Of a stretch of 64,000 nucleotides of DNA, positions 50,968-60,110 are shown piece after piece (the first letter of the stretch is position 1; each line of letters starts with the position of its first letter). The DNA lies in NCBI RefSeq assembly GCF_001422325.1, contig NZ_LMMR01000007.1:55539-119538 (forward strand), given 5' to 3'. A model generated the notes under the pieces. It saw only the letters and a list, made by a program, of their open reading frames with translations. It was not told the DNA's origin and ran no database searches. The stretch comes from Leifsonia sp. Leaf264. GTDB lineage: Bacteria > Actinomycetota > Actinomycetes > Actinomycetales > Microbacteriaceae. Both the position numbers and the translations under genes were made by a program.

Positions 50968-52134
50968 TCAGGCGCCCCAGCTGAGTTGGGTTCCGCCGGC
51001 GCGGTCTTGGGCGATCTGCTGCTGGTAGCCGGATGCTGCGTAGGCGGCCATCGGGTCGCCGGCAAGTCCGCGGCTCTCACGCCAGTCGGCGAGGTCGGGG
51101 CGCACATCCGTGTAGAACGCGTCCATCAGGATGCCGTTCGCGCCGAGCACGTCGTGCGCCTCCTGCGCCGCGGTCAGGGCGGCGCTGTCGACGAGCAGCG
51201 CCCGTGCGGTCATCTCCTGCACGTTCAGCACGGAGCGGATCTGGCCGGGGATCTTGTCCTCGACGTTGTGGCACTGGTCGAGCATGAACGCCACCGGCGA
51301 GTCGGGTCCGTAACCGCCGCCGCGCACGACCTCGTAGAGGATGCGGAACAGTTGGAACGGGTCCGCGGCACCCACGATGAGGTCGTCATCGGCGTAGAAG
51401 CGCGAGTTGAAGTCGAACGAGCCCAGCTTGCCGAGGCGCAGCAACTGCATGACGATGAACTCGATGTTGGTACCCGGTGCGTGGTGGCCGGTGTCCAGGC
51501 ACACCATCGCCTTCTCGCCGAGGGTCGCGACCTGGGCGTAACTGGTACCCCAGTCGGGAACATCGGTGTGGTAGAAAGCGGGCTCGAAGAACTTGTACTC
51601 CAGCACCAGGCGGTGCTCGTCGCCGAGCCTGTCGTAGATCTGGCGCAGCGAGTCGTTCAACCGGTCCTGACGGCCGCGCAGGTCACCCTGGCCGGGATAG
51701 TTGGTGCCGTCGGCGAGCCAGATCTTCAGATCCTGCGACCCGGTCGCGTGCATGATGTCGATGCAGTCGAAGTGGTGGTCGATGGCCTTCTGCCGGATGC
51801 CGGCATCAACGTGGGTGAGGGAACCGAACTTGTAGTCGTTGTCCTGGAACGTGTTCGAGTTCACCGTTCCCAGGGCCACGCCCTGATCCTCGGCGAACGC
51901 CCGCAACGCCGAGTAGTCGTCGACCTTGTCCCACGGGATGTGCAAAGCCACCTTCGGGGCCAACGCCGTGAACCGGTTCACCGTCGCCGCGTCAGCGATC
52001 TTCTCCTCGGGCGTGCGCGGGGTGCCCGGCGTGGTGAACACCTTGAACCGGGTGCCGGAGTTGCCGAACGCCCACGACGGCAGTTCGATCGCCTGCTGCT
52101 CGAGCAGGGCGAGGGTGTCAGAGGAGAGGCTCAC
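50968..52134 (-). CDS. rhaI: L-rhamnose isomerase (RhaI type)
   Basis: 388 residues from GTG 52134. The xylose-isomerase-like barrel has EYKFFEPAFYHTDVPDWGTS, VCLDTGHHAPGTNIEF, GSFDFNSRFYADDDLIVGAADPFQLFRI and FMLDQCHNVEDKI, with His, Asp and Glu metal ligands. This is the rhizobial/actinobacterial RhaI form and not E. coli RhaA. It converts L-rhamnose to L-rhamnulose. GTGA overlaps the rhaM stop, so translation is coupled. Confidence 0.92.
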   Translation of the reverse strand: MSLSSDTLALLEQQAIELPSWAFGNSGTRFKVFTTPGTPRTPEEKIADAATVNRFTALAPKVALHIPWDKVDDYSALRAFAEDQGVALGTVNSNTFQDNDYKFGSLTHVDAGIRQKAIDHHFDCIDIMHATGSQDLKIWLADGTNYPGQGDLRGRQDRLNDSLRQIYDRLGDEHRLVLEYKFFEPAFYHTDVPDWGTSYAQVATLGEKAMVCLDTGHHAPGTNIEFIVMQLLRLGKLGSFDFNSRFYADDDLIVGAADPFQLFRILYEVVRGGGYGPDSPVAFMLDQCHNVEDKIPGQIRSVLNVQEMTARALLVDSAALTAAQEAHDVLGANGILMDAFYTDVRPDLADWRESRGLAGDPMAAYAASGYQQQIAQDRAGGTQLSWGA

Positions 52135-52583
52135 GAGGGATTCCTTTCGGACGAGCTGCCAGCGTCGGAGGCGGAGGCTGCGGAGGCTGCGGGTGGTGCG
52201 GGGGTGCTGGCTGGATCGGCGACGGATGCCGCGGAGAGCTGGGCCTCGAGGTTGAAGATCTCGAGAAGTCGGGGTGCTGCCTGATCGGGGCGGCCGTCGA
52301 GCTGAACGAAGAACTCGGCCATGGCCGCCTCCCAGGCGGCCGTGCGGGGATCGGACTCGAGGGCGGACTGCGCGGCGGCGTCGTCATCGGTCTCGTAGTA
52401 GCCGATGAGCAGGCCGTCCTGGCGCAGGAAGAGGGAGTAGTTGCGGCGGCCGGCATCGGCGATGGCCTGCAGCATCTCGGGCCAGACGGCGGCGTGACGC
52501 TGCCTGTACTCGTCGATCCGGTTCGGCTGCACCTGCAGCTGGAAGCAGACGCGGGACGGTGCCGCTGATCCTGTAGTACTCAT
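52131..52583 (-). CDS. rhaM: L-rhamnose mutarotase with low-complexity tail
   Basis: 150 residues from ATG 52583. The core (about 8-110: CFQLQVQPNRIDEYRQRHAAVWPEMLQAIADAGRRNYSLFL, then GLLIGYYETDD, then WEAAMAEFFVQLDG) is the small RhaM/RhaU dimeric fold. Mutarotases are usually about 104-110 residues; here some 40 extra residues rich in Ala/Ser/Pro follow (ASVADPASTPAPPAASAASA). It interconverts rhamnopyranose anomers for the isomerase. Overlaps rhaI by 4 nt. Confidence 0.9.
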   Translation of the reverse strand: MSTTGSAAPSRVCFQLQVQPNRIDEYRQRHAAVWPEMLQAIADAGRRNYSLFLRQDGLLIGYYETDDDAAAQSALESDPRTAAWEAAMAEFFVQLDGRPDQAAPRLLEIFNLEAQLSAASVADPASTPAPPAASAASASDAGSSSERNPS

Positions 52584-52622
52584 CGTCGGCTCCGTTCGAG
52601 ATGGGGAGGGAAGGGGGAGGGA

Positions 52623-52654
52623 GGGGATGCCGCACCCGGGAGCGCGGCATCCCC
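52623..52654 (-). terminator. Intercistronic hairpin between rhaS and rhaM
   Basis: GGGGATGCCGC (52623-52633) and GCGGCATCCCC (52644-52654) are perfect 11-bp arms with a 10-nt loop, 7 nt past the rhaS stop. No T-tract. Such hairpins after substrate-binding protein genes often stabilise upstream mRNA or reduce read-through. Confidence 0.65.
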
Positions 52655-52661
52655 GTGGCGA

Positions 52662-53708
52662 CTAGAAGTCGAAGTCGCCGATGTTGTCCTTGTTGAACTT
52701 GTAGGGCTCACCGAGGAGGACGGTGCCGTCGGCGCCGACCTTGAAGTCACCGAGGTCGCCGGCGGTGAAGCTGTCGCCTTCCTTGCCGGTGATGTCGCCC
52801 TCGATGAGGGCCTTGGCCGCGAAGGCGGCGAGGTAGCCGAGGTCGGCCGGGTTCCACAGTGCGAACTCGGTGACAGTGCCGTCCTCGACGAAGTCGCGCA
52901 TCTGGTTCGGCGTACCGAGACCGGTCAGTGCGACCTTGCCCTTGTAGTCAGACGTCGAGAGGTAGCGCGCAGCAGCCGCGATGCCGACGGTCGTGGGCGA
53001 GATGATGCCCTTGAGGTCGGGGTAGGTCTGCAGCAGGGCAGCGGTCTTGTCGAACGACGTCTGGTCGTCGTCGTCGCCGTAGACCGTGTCGACCAGCTTG
53101 ATGTTCGGGTGGTCGGAGGCGAGGAGCGTCTTCATCGTCTCGATCCACGCGTTCTGGTTCGTCGCGTTGGCACTCGCCGACAGGATGGCGACCTCGCCGC
53201 TGTCGCCGATCTGGTCGGCGATCATGTCGACCTGGACCTTCGCGATGCCGTCGGCCGTGGCCTGGTTGATGAAGATGTCGCGGCACTCGGGGTTGGTGTC
53301 GGAGTCGAAGGTGACGACCTTGATGCCGGCGTCGCGAGCCTCATTGAGGGCGTCGCAGATGGCCTTCGGGTCGTTCGCCGAGACGACGATGCCGCCGACG
53401 CCCTGCTGGGTCAGCGTGTTGATGTAGCTGACCTGTGCGTCGGGCGAGGCTTCGGCCGGGCCGACCTCGGCGTAGGTTCCGCCGAACTCCTTGATGGCCT
53501 TCTCGCCGCCCTTGTCGGAGGTGTCGAAGTAGGCGTTGCCGAGGTTCTTGGGCAGGAACGTGATGGCCAGGTTGGCATCGCCGCCTCCGCTTCCCTCTGA
53601 GGAGTCTCCTCCGGAGCCGCCGCTCGAGCAGCCTGTGGCGACGAGGGCGACGGTCACGGCGAGGGCCGCGATCGCACCGATGCGCGTGCGCTTGGTGTGG
53701 AATGACAT
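52662..53708 (-). CDS. rhaS: Rhamnose ABC transporter substrate-binding lipoprotein
   Basis: 348 residues from ATG 53708. A lipoprotein signal peptide ends in the lipobox VATGC with Cys27, followed by a Gly/Ser linker. The mature part is a periplasmic-binding-protein I-like sugar receptor: ITFLPKNLGNAYFDTSDKGG, GGIVVSANDPKAICDALNEARDAGIKVVTFDSD and LKGIISPTTVGIAAAARYL. It binds rhamnose and passes it to the permeases. It is 57 nt downstream of the permease gene. Confidence 0.93.
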   Translation of the reverse strand: MSFHTKRTRIGAIAALAVTVALVATGCSSGGSGGDSSEGSGGGDANLAITFLPKNLGNAYFDTSDKGGEKAIKEFGGTYAEVGPAEASPDAQVSYINTLTQQGVGGIVVSANDPKAICDALNEARDAGIKVVTFDSDTNPECRDIFINQATADGIAKVQVDMIADQIGDSGEVAILSASANATNQNAWIETMKTLLASDHPNIKLVDTVYGDDDDQTSFDKTAALLQTYPDLKGIISPTTVGIAAAARYLSTSDYKGKVALTGLGTPNQMRDFVEDGTVTEFALWNPADLGYLAAFAAKALIEGDITGKEGDSFTAGDLGDFKVGADGTVLLGEPYKFNKDNIGDFDF

Positions 53709-53765
53709 CTTTGTGCTTCCTTTCGGTTGTGGGCAGTGCGGTGAAGCGAAATCGGATGTGCTCGG

Positions 53766-54842
53766 CTACGACGTGGCTGTGCGCGGCGGAGACTTCCGGT
53801 TCCCTCCTGGCTTCTGGCGTTTCTTCTGCAGCCAGGTCAGGAAGCTGGAGTACACCACCGAGAGCACGAGGAGCACTCCGGTGATGATGTTGATGACGTC
53901 GGAGGTGACGTTGGCGAGGCGCAGGGCACTCGCGAGCACCCCGATGAGGAGGACGCCGGCGATCACGCCGTGCAGCGCACCGCGGCCACCGAAGATGCTC
54001 ACGCCGCCGAGCAGCACGGCTGCGATCACCTGCAGTTCCAGGCCCGTGGCGTTGTCGCCGCGGGCACTGCCGAATCGGAGTGTGTAGTACAGGCCGGCGA
54101 AGGCCGAGACGGCACCCGACAGCACGAACAGGATGAGCTTGGTGCGGTTCACGTGAACGCCCGAGAACGTCGCGGCCTCCGAGCTCTGGCCGATGGCGAA
54201 GATGCCGCGTCCGAAGGGGGTGAAGTGCAGCAGCACAGCGAAGATCACGGCCAGCACCAGGAACGGGATGACGATGGCCGGAACTCCGGTGTCGCCGAGC
54301 TTCGACTTGGCCAGGTCGGTCCAGAACTCCGGGAAGTCCGTCACGGCCGTGGTGCCGAGCAGGCCGACGGCGAGACCGCGGTAGAGCGCGAGGGTTCCGA
54401 TCGTGACGGCGAGCGACGGCAGCCCCACCACTGTGATGAGGAATCCGTTCAGCGCTCCGCCGAGGGCGCCGACGATGATCGCCACGAGGGCTGCGAGCTC
54501 GATCGGCATCCCGCCCTGCGTCAGCGTTCCGAGCAGCACGCTCGACAGGCCGACGATGCTGGCGACCGAGAGGTCGATCTCGCCGGTGATGATGATGAGC
54601 GTCATCGGCAGTGCGATGAGAAGGATCGGCGCCACGTCGAGCAGCAGGTACGTCATCGTGATGGGGCTGCCGAAGTTGCGCACCACCCCCGACGACACGA
54701 CGATCACCAGGATGAGCGCACCGATGACTGCCGCCTCGCGGCTCACGAGGATGCGGCGCCAGAGCGGATGCCCGTAGTTGCGGTAGGTGCGGGGGGCCGA
54801 GGTGGCGGCCGGCGATGCCGGCGCTGTGTCGAGGCTGGTCAT
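53766..54842 (-). CDS. rhaQ: Rhamnose ABC transporter permease (RhaQ type)
   Basis: 358 residues from ATG 54842 (ATGA overlaps the upstream permease stop). Eight to ten hydrophobic segments; LIIITGEIDLSVASIVGLSSV and AVLLGGVSIFGGRGALHGVIAGVLLIG are the usual blocks of BPD_transp_2 sugar permeases, the latter in contact with the ATPase. C-terminal tail is basic. Forms the channel with RhaP. The P and Q labels could be swapped. Confidence 0.88.
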   Translation of the reverse strand: MTSLDTAPASPAATSAPRTYRNYGHPLWRRILVSREAAVIGALILVIVVSSGVVRNFGSPITMTYLLLDVAPILLIALPMTLIIITGEIDLSVASIVGLSSVLLGTLTQGGMPIELAALVAIIVGALGGALNGFLITVVGLPSLAVTIGTLALYRGLAVGLLGTTAVTDFPEFWTDLAKSKLGDTGVPAIVIPFLVLAVIFAVLLHFTPFGRGIFAIGQSSEAATFSGVHVNRTKLILFVLSGAVSAFAGLYYTLRFGSARGDNATGLELQVIAAVLLGGVSIFGGRGALHGVIAGVLLIGVLASALRLANVTSDVINIITGVLLVLSVVYSSFLTWLQKKRQKPGGNRKSPPRTATS

Positions 54843-55879
54843 TCGGATTCCTCCCTCGCTTCCAGGAGCTTGCGTGATTGTCGGAGGGAGAGCAGGCGGT
54901 CGAGCACGATCGCGCCGATGATGAGCACGCCGACCACGGCCCGCTGCCAGAAGTCCTGCACGCCGAGGATCGGCAGGGCGCGGTTGATCGTGAGCAGCAG
55001 CACCGCACCGATGGCAGCGCCCCAGACCGATCCCGAACCGCCGAAGATGGCGACGCCGCCGATCACCGCGGCTCCCACGGCGTCGAGTTCGAAGCCGACG
55101 CCGGCCTGCGAGTTGACGGTGCCGTAGCGGGCGGCGTACAGGACGCCGGCGAGCCCGGCGAGTGCTCCGGATGTGATGAACGCGGTGAGGATGCGGCGGG
55201 TCACGCGCAGACCGTAGAGCTCTGCGGCATCCGGGTCCGATCCGATCGCGTAGAACTCGCGACCGCCGCGGATGTTCTTCATGTACCAGGCGGCGACGAT
55301 GAGCACCACGAGGGCGATGATCGTCAGGATCGGGATGGTGAGGATGGAGTTGGTGCCCAGGGCGAGGAACGCCTTGGGGAAGTCGGAGGCGTTGATGCGA
55401 TCGCTGCCGGTCCAGAGCACGTTGATGCCCCGATAGGCGTACAGCGTTCCGAGGGTGATCACCAGAGCCGGAACCCGAGCGAAGGCGACCAGCGCTCCGT
55501 TGATGAGGCCGAGCAGTCCGCCGAAGATGATGCAGAGCAGGAACACCACCACGATCGGCACGCCGGGCAGGTCGATGAACAGGCGACCGCTGAGGTAGGC
55601 GGACAGGCCGAGCACCGAGCCGACGGAGAGGTCGACGCTGCGGGTGATGATGACGATGGCCTGGCCGACAGCCACCAGCACGAGGATCGACGGCGTGAGC
55701 AGCAGGTCGCGCCAGCCGTCGGGGCTGAACAGGAAGTTCGGGTTCTTGGCCGTCGTGACGATGATGACGAGCGCGAGGGCGAGGAAGATGCCGAACTCGC
55801 GGGCCTTGAGAAGGGTACCGGCGCTGGCGACGACGCGGTTGGGCTTCTTCGCCGCGGGGGTGGGGGTGACGGTGGTCAC
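54839..55879 (-). CDS. rhaP: Rhamnose ABC transporter permease (RhaP type)
   Basis: 346 residues from GTG 55879 (GTGA overlaps the rhaT stop). Hydrophobic throughout, with IITRSVDLSVGSVLGLSAYLSG and AAVIGGVAIFGGSGSVWGAAIGAVLL matching the permease signature. C-terminus SLRQSRKLLEAREESE is charged and cytoplasmic. Pairs with the next permease gene to form the membrane channel. Assignment of P against Q is by gene order only. Confidence 0.88.
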   Translation of the reverse strand: MTTVTPTPAAKKPNRVVASAGTLLKAREFGIFLALALVIIVTTAKNPNFLFSPDGWRDLLLTPSILVLVAVGQAIVIITRSVDLSVGSVLGLSAYLSGRLFIDLPGVPIVVVFLLCIIFGGLLGLINGALVAFARVPALVITLGTLYAYRGINVLWTGSDRINASDFPKAFLALGTNSILTIPILTIIALVVLIVAAWYMKNIRGGREFYAIGSDPDAAELYGLRVTRRILTAFITSGALAGLAGVLYAARYGTVNSQAGVGFELDAVGAAVIGGVAIFGGSGSVWGAAIGAVLLLTINRALPILGVQDFWQRAVVGVLIIGAIVLDRLLSLRQSRKLLEAREESE

Positions 55880-57396
55880 GAGAGCTGCTCCGATGCGTGG
55901 GTGGCTGCGAACATGACGGACTCGCTGGTGGCATCAGCGCGGTCGATCTCGGCGGTGATGCGTCCTTCGCGCATGACCAGGACGCGGTCGGCCATGCCGA
56001 GCACCTCGGGCAGCTCCGACGAGATCATGAGGATGGCGAGCCCGCGGCCCGCGAGCTCGGAGAGCAGGCGGTGCACCTCCGCCTTCGTTCCGACGTCGAT
56101 GCCACGGGTGGGCTCGTCGATGATGAGCACGCGCGGGTCGGTGGCGAGCCACTTGCCGAGCACCACCTTCTGCTGGTTTCCACCGCTCAGGGTGCCGGCG
56201 AGGGTGTCGAGCGCGCTGGTCTTCACCTCGAGGCGGCTCGCCCAGATCTGCGCCGCCGCGTTCTCCATGCCCGCTGTCAGGATGCCGGCCTTCGCCAGCT
56301 GGCGACGGATGGCCATGGTGATGTTCCCCGAGACCGCCGAGTCGAGGAAGAGTCCCTGCTTGCGTCGGTCTTCGGGTACGAGCGCGAGGCCGAGGCGCAT
56401 GGCGGCCGTCGGATTGTGCTTCGGGATGGAGACCCCGCCGATGCTGGTGCTGCCGCTGTCGTAGGAGTCGACGCCGAAGACGGCCCGGGCCACCTCGCTG
56501 CGTCCGGCCCCGACGAGGCCGGCGAGGCCGACGATCTCGCCAGAACGGACCGTGAAGCTGATGTCGCTGAAGACACCGGCCGAGCTGAGTCCGTCGACGA
56601 CGAGTACGGGATCGCCGATGGTGGCGACCTCCTTCGGGAACAGGTCGCCGACGTCGCGGCCGACCATGCGCCGCACGATCTCGTCGACGCTGGTCTCGGC
56701 GATGGCATCGGTCGAGATGTACTCGCCGTCGCGCATGACCGTGACGACGTCGCAGAGTGCGAAGACCTCGTCGAAGCGGTGGGAGATGAACAGCAGTGCA
56801 CGACCCTCGTCGCGCAGGCTCCGTGCAACGGCGAACAGGCGGTCGACCTCGACGCCGGAGAGGGCTGCCGTCGGCTCGTCCATGACGAGAACGCTGGCGT
56901 CGAGAGAGATGGCCTTCGCGATCTCGATGATCTGCTGGTCCGCGATCGAGAGGCCCTCTGCGGGGCGGTCGGGATCGATGCGCACTCCCAGTCGCTTGAA
57001 CAGCGCGACGACCTCGGTGCGCATGGCCTTCCGGTCGATGCGGCCGAAGCGACCGGTGGGCTGGCGTCCCATGAAGACGTTCTCGGTGACGGACAGGTCG
57101 GGGAAGAGCGTGGGCTCCTGGTAGATGACGGCGATCCCGGATGCCTTCGACTGCGCGGTCGAGGAGAAGTCGACGGTCTCGCCGTCGAGCTCGAAGTCGC
57201 CGGTGTCTCGCTGGTAGAGGCCGGCGATGATCTTCACCAGTGTCGACTTGCCTGCGCCGTTCTCGCCGACGAGGGCGTGGATCGAATTGCGCTTCAGCGT
57301 GAGGGAGGCCGAGCGGAGGGCGACAACGGCGCCGAAGGCCTTCCCGACGTCGCGGAGCACGAGGGCATCGGTGGGCGTCTGATCTCGCGACACCAT
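55876..57396 (-). CDS. rhaT: Rhamnose ABC transporter ATP-binding protein
   Basis: 506 residues from ATG 57396; ATG 57402 and 57405 are also in frame, but GAGGAG is well spaced only for 57396. Two ABC domains: the first has Walker A GENGAGKST, signature LSIADQQIIEIAKAI and Walker B VLVMDEPTAAL. The second has a degenerate Walker A (LVGAGRSEVAR), signature LSGGNQQKVVLGKWLA and VLIIDEPTRGIDVG. This is the usual sugar ABC form. First gene of the rhamnose operon, read leftward. Confidence 0.92.
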   Translation of the reverse strand: MVSRDQTPTDALVLRDVGKAFGAVVALRSASLTLKRNSIHALVGENGAGKSTLVKIIAGLYQRDTGDFELDGETVDFSSTAQSKASGIAVIYQEPTLFPDLSVTENVFMGRQPTGRFGRIDRKAMRTEVVALFKRLGVRIDPDRPAEGLSIADQQIIEIAKAISLDASVLVMDEPTAALSGVEVDRLFAVARSLRDEGRALLFISHRFDEVFALCDVVTVMRDGEYISTDAIAETSVDEIVRRMVGRDVGDLFPKEVATIGDPVLVVDGLSSAGVFSDISFTVRSGEIVGLAGLVGAGRSEVARAVFGVDSYDSGSTSIGGVSIPKHNPTAAMRLGLALVPEDRRKQGLFLDSAVSGNITMAIRRQLAKAGILTAGMENAAAQIWASRLEVKTSALDTLAGTLSGGNQQKVVLGKWLATDPRVLIIDEPTRGIDVGTKAEVHRLLSELAGRGLAILMISSELPEVLGMADRVLVMREGRITAEIDRADATSESVMFAATHASEQLS

Positions 57397-57417
57397 CGGC
57401 ATCATCTCCTCGTCGAG

Positions 57418-57431
57418 TTGAACCGTTTCAA
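57418..57431. promoter_or_regulatory. LacI-type operator of the rhamnose operon
   Basis: TTGAACCGTTTCAA is a 14-bp dyad of the LacI-family type (TTGAA.CG.TTCAA). It lies between the predicted promoter and the rhaT start, where a bound repressor would block transcription. The divergent lacI-type gene is the likely source. Confidence 0.75.
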
Positions 57432-57445
57432 TACGGCACAGCAGA

Positions 57446-57475
57446 ACAATAGGACGATCCCAGTGTCGTGGTCAA
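57446..57475 (-). promoter_or_regulatory. Promoter of the rhamnose operon
   Basis: On the minus strand TTGACC (57475-57470) is followed after 18 bp by TATTGT (57451-57446), a fair sigma-70-like pair. Transcription would start near 57439, just before the LacI-type operator at 57418-57431. Confidence 0.6.
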
Positions 57476-57577
57476 GTCGGCGCACAATCGCGCCGATGAA
57501 TCGTTACAGTTGCGGGTACGGGTCGACTCGCAGACGAGCGTCGGCGAGAGGCGTGCCCGACGGATGCGGGGGAGACC

Positions 57578-58585
57578 ATGTCAGCGAGTGTGCGCGACGT
57601 CGCGTCTGCGGCATCCGTCTCCGTCGGCACTGTGTCGAACGTGCTCAACCATCCCGACAAGGTCGCCCCCGAGACCGTGGCCAGGGTGCAGGCGGCGATC
57701 GAGAAGCTCGGCTTCGTGCGCAACGACGCCGCCAGGCAGTTGCGGGCCGGCAAGAGCCGCAGCATCGGCATGGTGGTGCTCGACGTCGGAAACCCGTTCT
57801 TCACCGACGTCGCCAGGGGAGCCGAGGATCGCGCGGCCGAAGACGGCTTCACGCTCCTGCTCGGCAACAGCGACGAGAAACTGACGCGCGAGGGTTCCTA
57901 CCTCGACCTGTTCGAGGAGCAACGCGTGCACGGCATCCTCATCACGCCGGTCGGCGAGGACCTGTCCAGGCTCGGACGGGTGCGCGCGAACGGAACGCCG
58001 ACGGTCCTCGTGGACCGCGAAGCCGACCGCGCCGAGTTCTCCTCGGTCTCGGTCGACGACGTGGCCGGCGGCTACCTGGCCGTGCGGCACCTCATCGAGA
58101 ACGGTCGCCGCCGGATCGCCTTCGTGGGCGGCCCGCACGGCATCCGCCAGGTGACCGACCGCTTGGTCGGAGCACGACAGGCCGTGGCGGAGACGCCCGG
58201 GGTGCAGTTGGAGCTCATCGACACCGACTCGCTCTCGGTGTTGCAGGGTCGCGCTGCGGGCGAGGCCATCAGCGCCCGTCCGCCGGAGTATCGCCCGGAA
58301 GGCGTGTTCGCGGCGAACGACCTCCTCGCGATGGGCGTGCTCCAGGCGTTGCACATGCTCGGCGACATCCGCATCCCCGGCGACATCGCTCTCATCGGCT
58401 ACGACGACATCGCCTTCGCCGAGGCGGCCGTGGTTCCGCTGTCGTCGATCCGTCAGCCGGCGGCGCTCATCGGCTACACGGCCGTCGACCTCATGCTGCG
58501 CGAGGCTGCGGCCGGTGCCGGGTTCGAGCGCGAGCACGTGGTGTTCCAGCCCGAACTCGTGGTGCGGCAGTCGACGGGCGGCTGA
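57578..58585 (+). CDS. LacI family regulator of the rhamnose operon
   Basis: 335 residues from ATG 57578, with GGGGGAG upstream. The N-terminal LacI helix-turn-helix and hinge (VRDVASAASVSVGTVSNVLNHPDKVAPETVARVQAAIEKLG) and the sugar-binding core (MVVLDVGNPFFTDVARG; VHGILITPVGED; GVFAANDLLAMGVLQAL; IGYDDIAFA) are complete. Divergent from rhaT with 181 bp between, containing a LacI-type operator. Rhamnose or rhamnulose is the inferred inducer. Confidence 0.9.
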   Translation: MSASVRDVASAASVSVGTVSNVLNHPDKVAPETVARVQAAIEKLGFVRNDAARQLRAGKSRSIGMVVLDVGNPFFTDVARGAEDRAAEDGFTLLLGNSDEKLTREGSYLDLFEEQRVHGILITPVGEDLSRLGRVRANGTPTVLVDREADRAEFSSVSVDDVAGGYLAVRHLIENGRRRIAFVGGPHGIRQVTDRLVGARQAVAETPGVQLELIDTDSLSVLQGRAAGEAISARPPEYRPEGVFAANDLLAMGVLQALHMLGDIRIPGDIALIGYDDIAFAEAAVVPLSSIRQPAALIGYTAVDLMLREAAAGAGFEREHVVFQPELVVRQSTGG

Positions 58586-58634
58586 CGCGCGTCCGGTGAC
58601 GCTCATCCCCTGACGCCGCCGCAGCGTGCGCGGG

Positions 58635-60110
58635 TCAGCCCGTGCGCGGCAGCGGCCCCGTGCGCGTGTGCGTGTGCGTGTGCTGGGCAGCGTGCGGGTC
58701 GCGAGGGGGCAGCTTCGGCAGCGGGATCGGCGAGGTGAGCGCCAACTCGTCGGAGAAGTCCTCGGGCACCGGATGCCGCGACGCCGCGGGGGCGGCATCC
58801 GTCGCCGGAGCCCCTGGCAGCGTGACCCTGTCGCCGACGGCGATAGCATCGGCAGCTTCGGCCGAGGCGACGGCGAAACGCCAACGCGTCTGCGGAACCC
58901 GCACCAGCCGCACGCCGCGGGAGAAGAACATCCAGCATGCTCCGATGACGAATCCGGTGGTGGCCGCGATGGCGGCGACCCCGAGCCCCCAGCGTGGCCC
59001 GAACGCGTCGGCCACCCAGCCGATGATCGGCGCCCCGATGAGGGTGCCGCCCATGAGCAGTGCCATGTAGAGGGCGAGAACACGGCCGCGCAGCTCTCCC
59101 GGCACCGTGGTCTGCACGTAGCCGTTGGCCGTCGTGAGCAGGGTGACGGTGCCGAAGCCGATGAAGATGAGCGACACCGCGAAGCTGGCGTACGTGGGCA
59201 TCAGGGACGCGGTCAGGGCGGCGAGCCCGAAGAATCCCGTCGCCGCGATGACGACGCGCAGGCGTGCCTTGGATCGCCGAGCCGAGAGCAGTGCGGCCGT
59301 CAACGATCCGATGGCGAGGATCGATGACAGCAGGCCGTACTCGCCGGCGCCCTCACCGAACTCCACGGCCATGGTCGAGGCGAAGATGGGGAAGTTCATG
59401 CCGAAGGCGCTCACCAGGAACACGATCACGAACACGACCTTGAGGTCCGGACGCGTCGCGACATACCTGAAGCCCTGCACGAACTGGCCTCGGGCGCGCT
59501 TGATCTTCGGGTGCAGTCGCAGCTCGTGGCGACGCAGCATCGCGAGGGCCGCGAGCATCGCGATGAAGGTGAAGGCGTTCACGATGAACACCCATCCCGA
59601 TCCGATCACGACGATGAGCAGGCCGGCGACGGCAGGCCCGATCAGACGCGCCGTGTTGAAGGATGCGGCATTGAGGGCCACGGCGTTCGAGGTGTTCTGG
59701 CCCGAGACCAGGTCGCTCACGAAGCTCTGGCGTGCCGGCGCATCGAAGGCATTGGTGATGCCGAGGGCGAGCGCGAAGGCGTAGAGGTGCCAGAGTTCGG
59801 CGTGGCCGGCGAGCAGCAGCACTCCGAGGCCCACGGCCAGCAGCATGAGAACGGACTGCGTCACGAACAGGATGCGCCGGCGATCGAAACGGTCGGCGAC
59901 GAGGCCGGTGAACGGCACCAGCACGAGCTGCGGCCCGAACTGGAGCGCCATCGTGAACCCGACGGCCACGGCGCTGTTCTGGGTGAGCTGGGTCAGCACC
60001 ACCCAGTCCTGCGTCGTCGACTGCATCCAGCCGCCGATGTTCGACACGAGGGCGCCGACGAACCAGATCCTGTAGTTGTATCCCGAGAGGGAGCGGAACA
60101 TCGCACTCAC
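58635..60110 (-). CDS. MFS efflux transporter (MFS_3/EntS-like)
   Basis: 491 residues from GTG 60110, overlapping the MarR stop (GTGA). Twelve hydrophobic segments in about 415 residues. FTGLVADRFDRRRILFVTQSVLML and GVLLLAGHAELWHLYAFALALGITNAFDAPARQSF are typical of MFS_3 exporters. The 60-residue tail from about 430 is low-complexity and His-rich at the end (HAAQHTHTHTRTG). Coupled to a MarR regulator, so an inducible drug or toxin exporter. Confidence 0.87.
   Translation of the reverse strand: MSAMFRSLSGYNYRIWFVGALVSNIGGWMQSTTQDWVVLTQLTQNSAVAVGFTMALQFGPQLVLVPFTGLVADRFDRRRILFVTQSVLMLLAVGLGVLLLAGHAELWHLYAFALALGITNAFDAPARQSFVSDLVSGQNTSNAVALNAASFNTARLIGPAVAGLLIVVIGSGWVFIVNAFTFIAMLAALAMLRRHELRLHPKIKRARGQFVQGFRYVATRPDLKVVFVIVFLVSAFGMNFPIFASTMAVEFGEGAGEYGLLSSILAIGSLTAALLSARRSKARLRVVIAATGFFGLAALTASLMPTYASFAVSLIFIGFGTVTLLTTANGYVQTTVPGELRGRVLALYMALLMGGTLIGAPIIGWVADAFGPRWGLGVAAIAATTGFVIGACWMFFSRGVRLVRVPQTRWRFAVASAEAADAIAVGDRVTLPGAPATDAAPAASRHPVPEDFSDELALTSPIPLPKLPPRDPHAAQHTHTHTRTGPLPRTG

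Noticed and set aside
50488-52284. 598-codon plus-strand frame opposite the rhamnose genes, with a similar one at 48778-50442
   Set aside because: Shadow of rhaD and rhaI; Val/Gly/Arg/Asp/Glu-rich without motifs.
55897-58599. 900-codon plus-strand frame across rhaT and lacI
   Set aside because: Crosses two real genes on different strands and a promoter; composition of a shadow frame.
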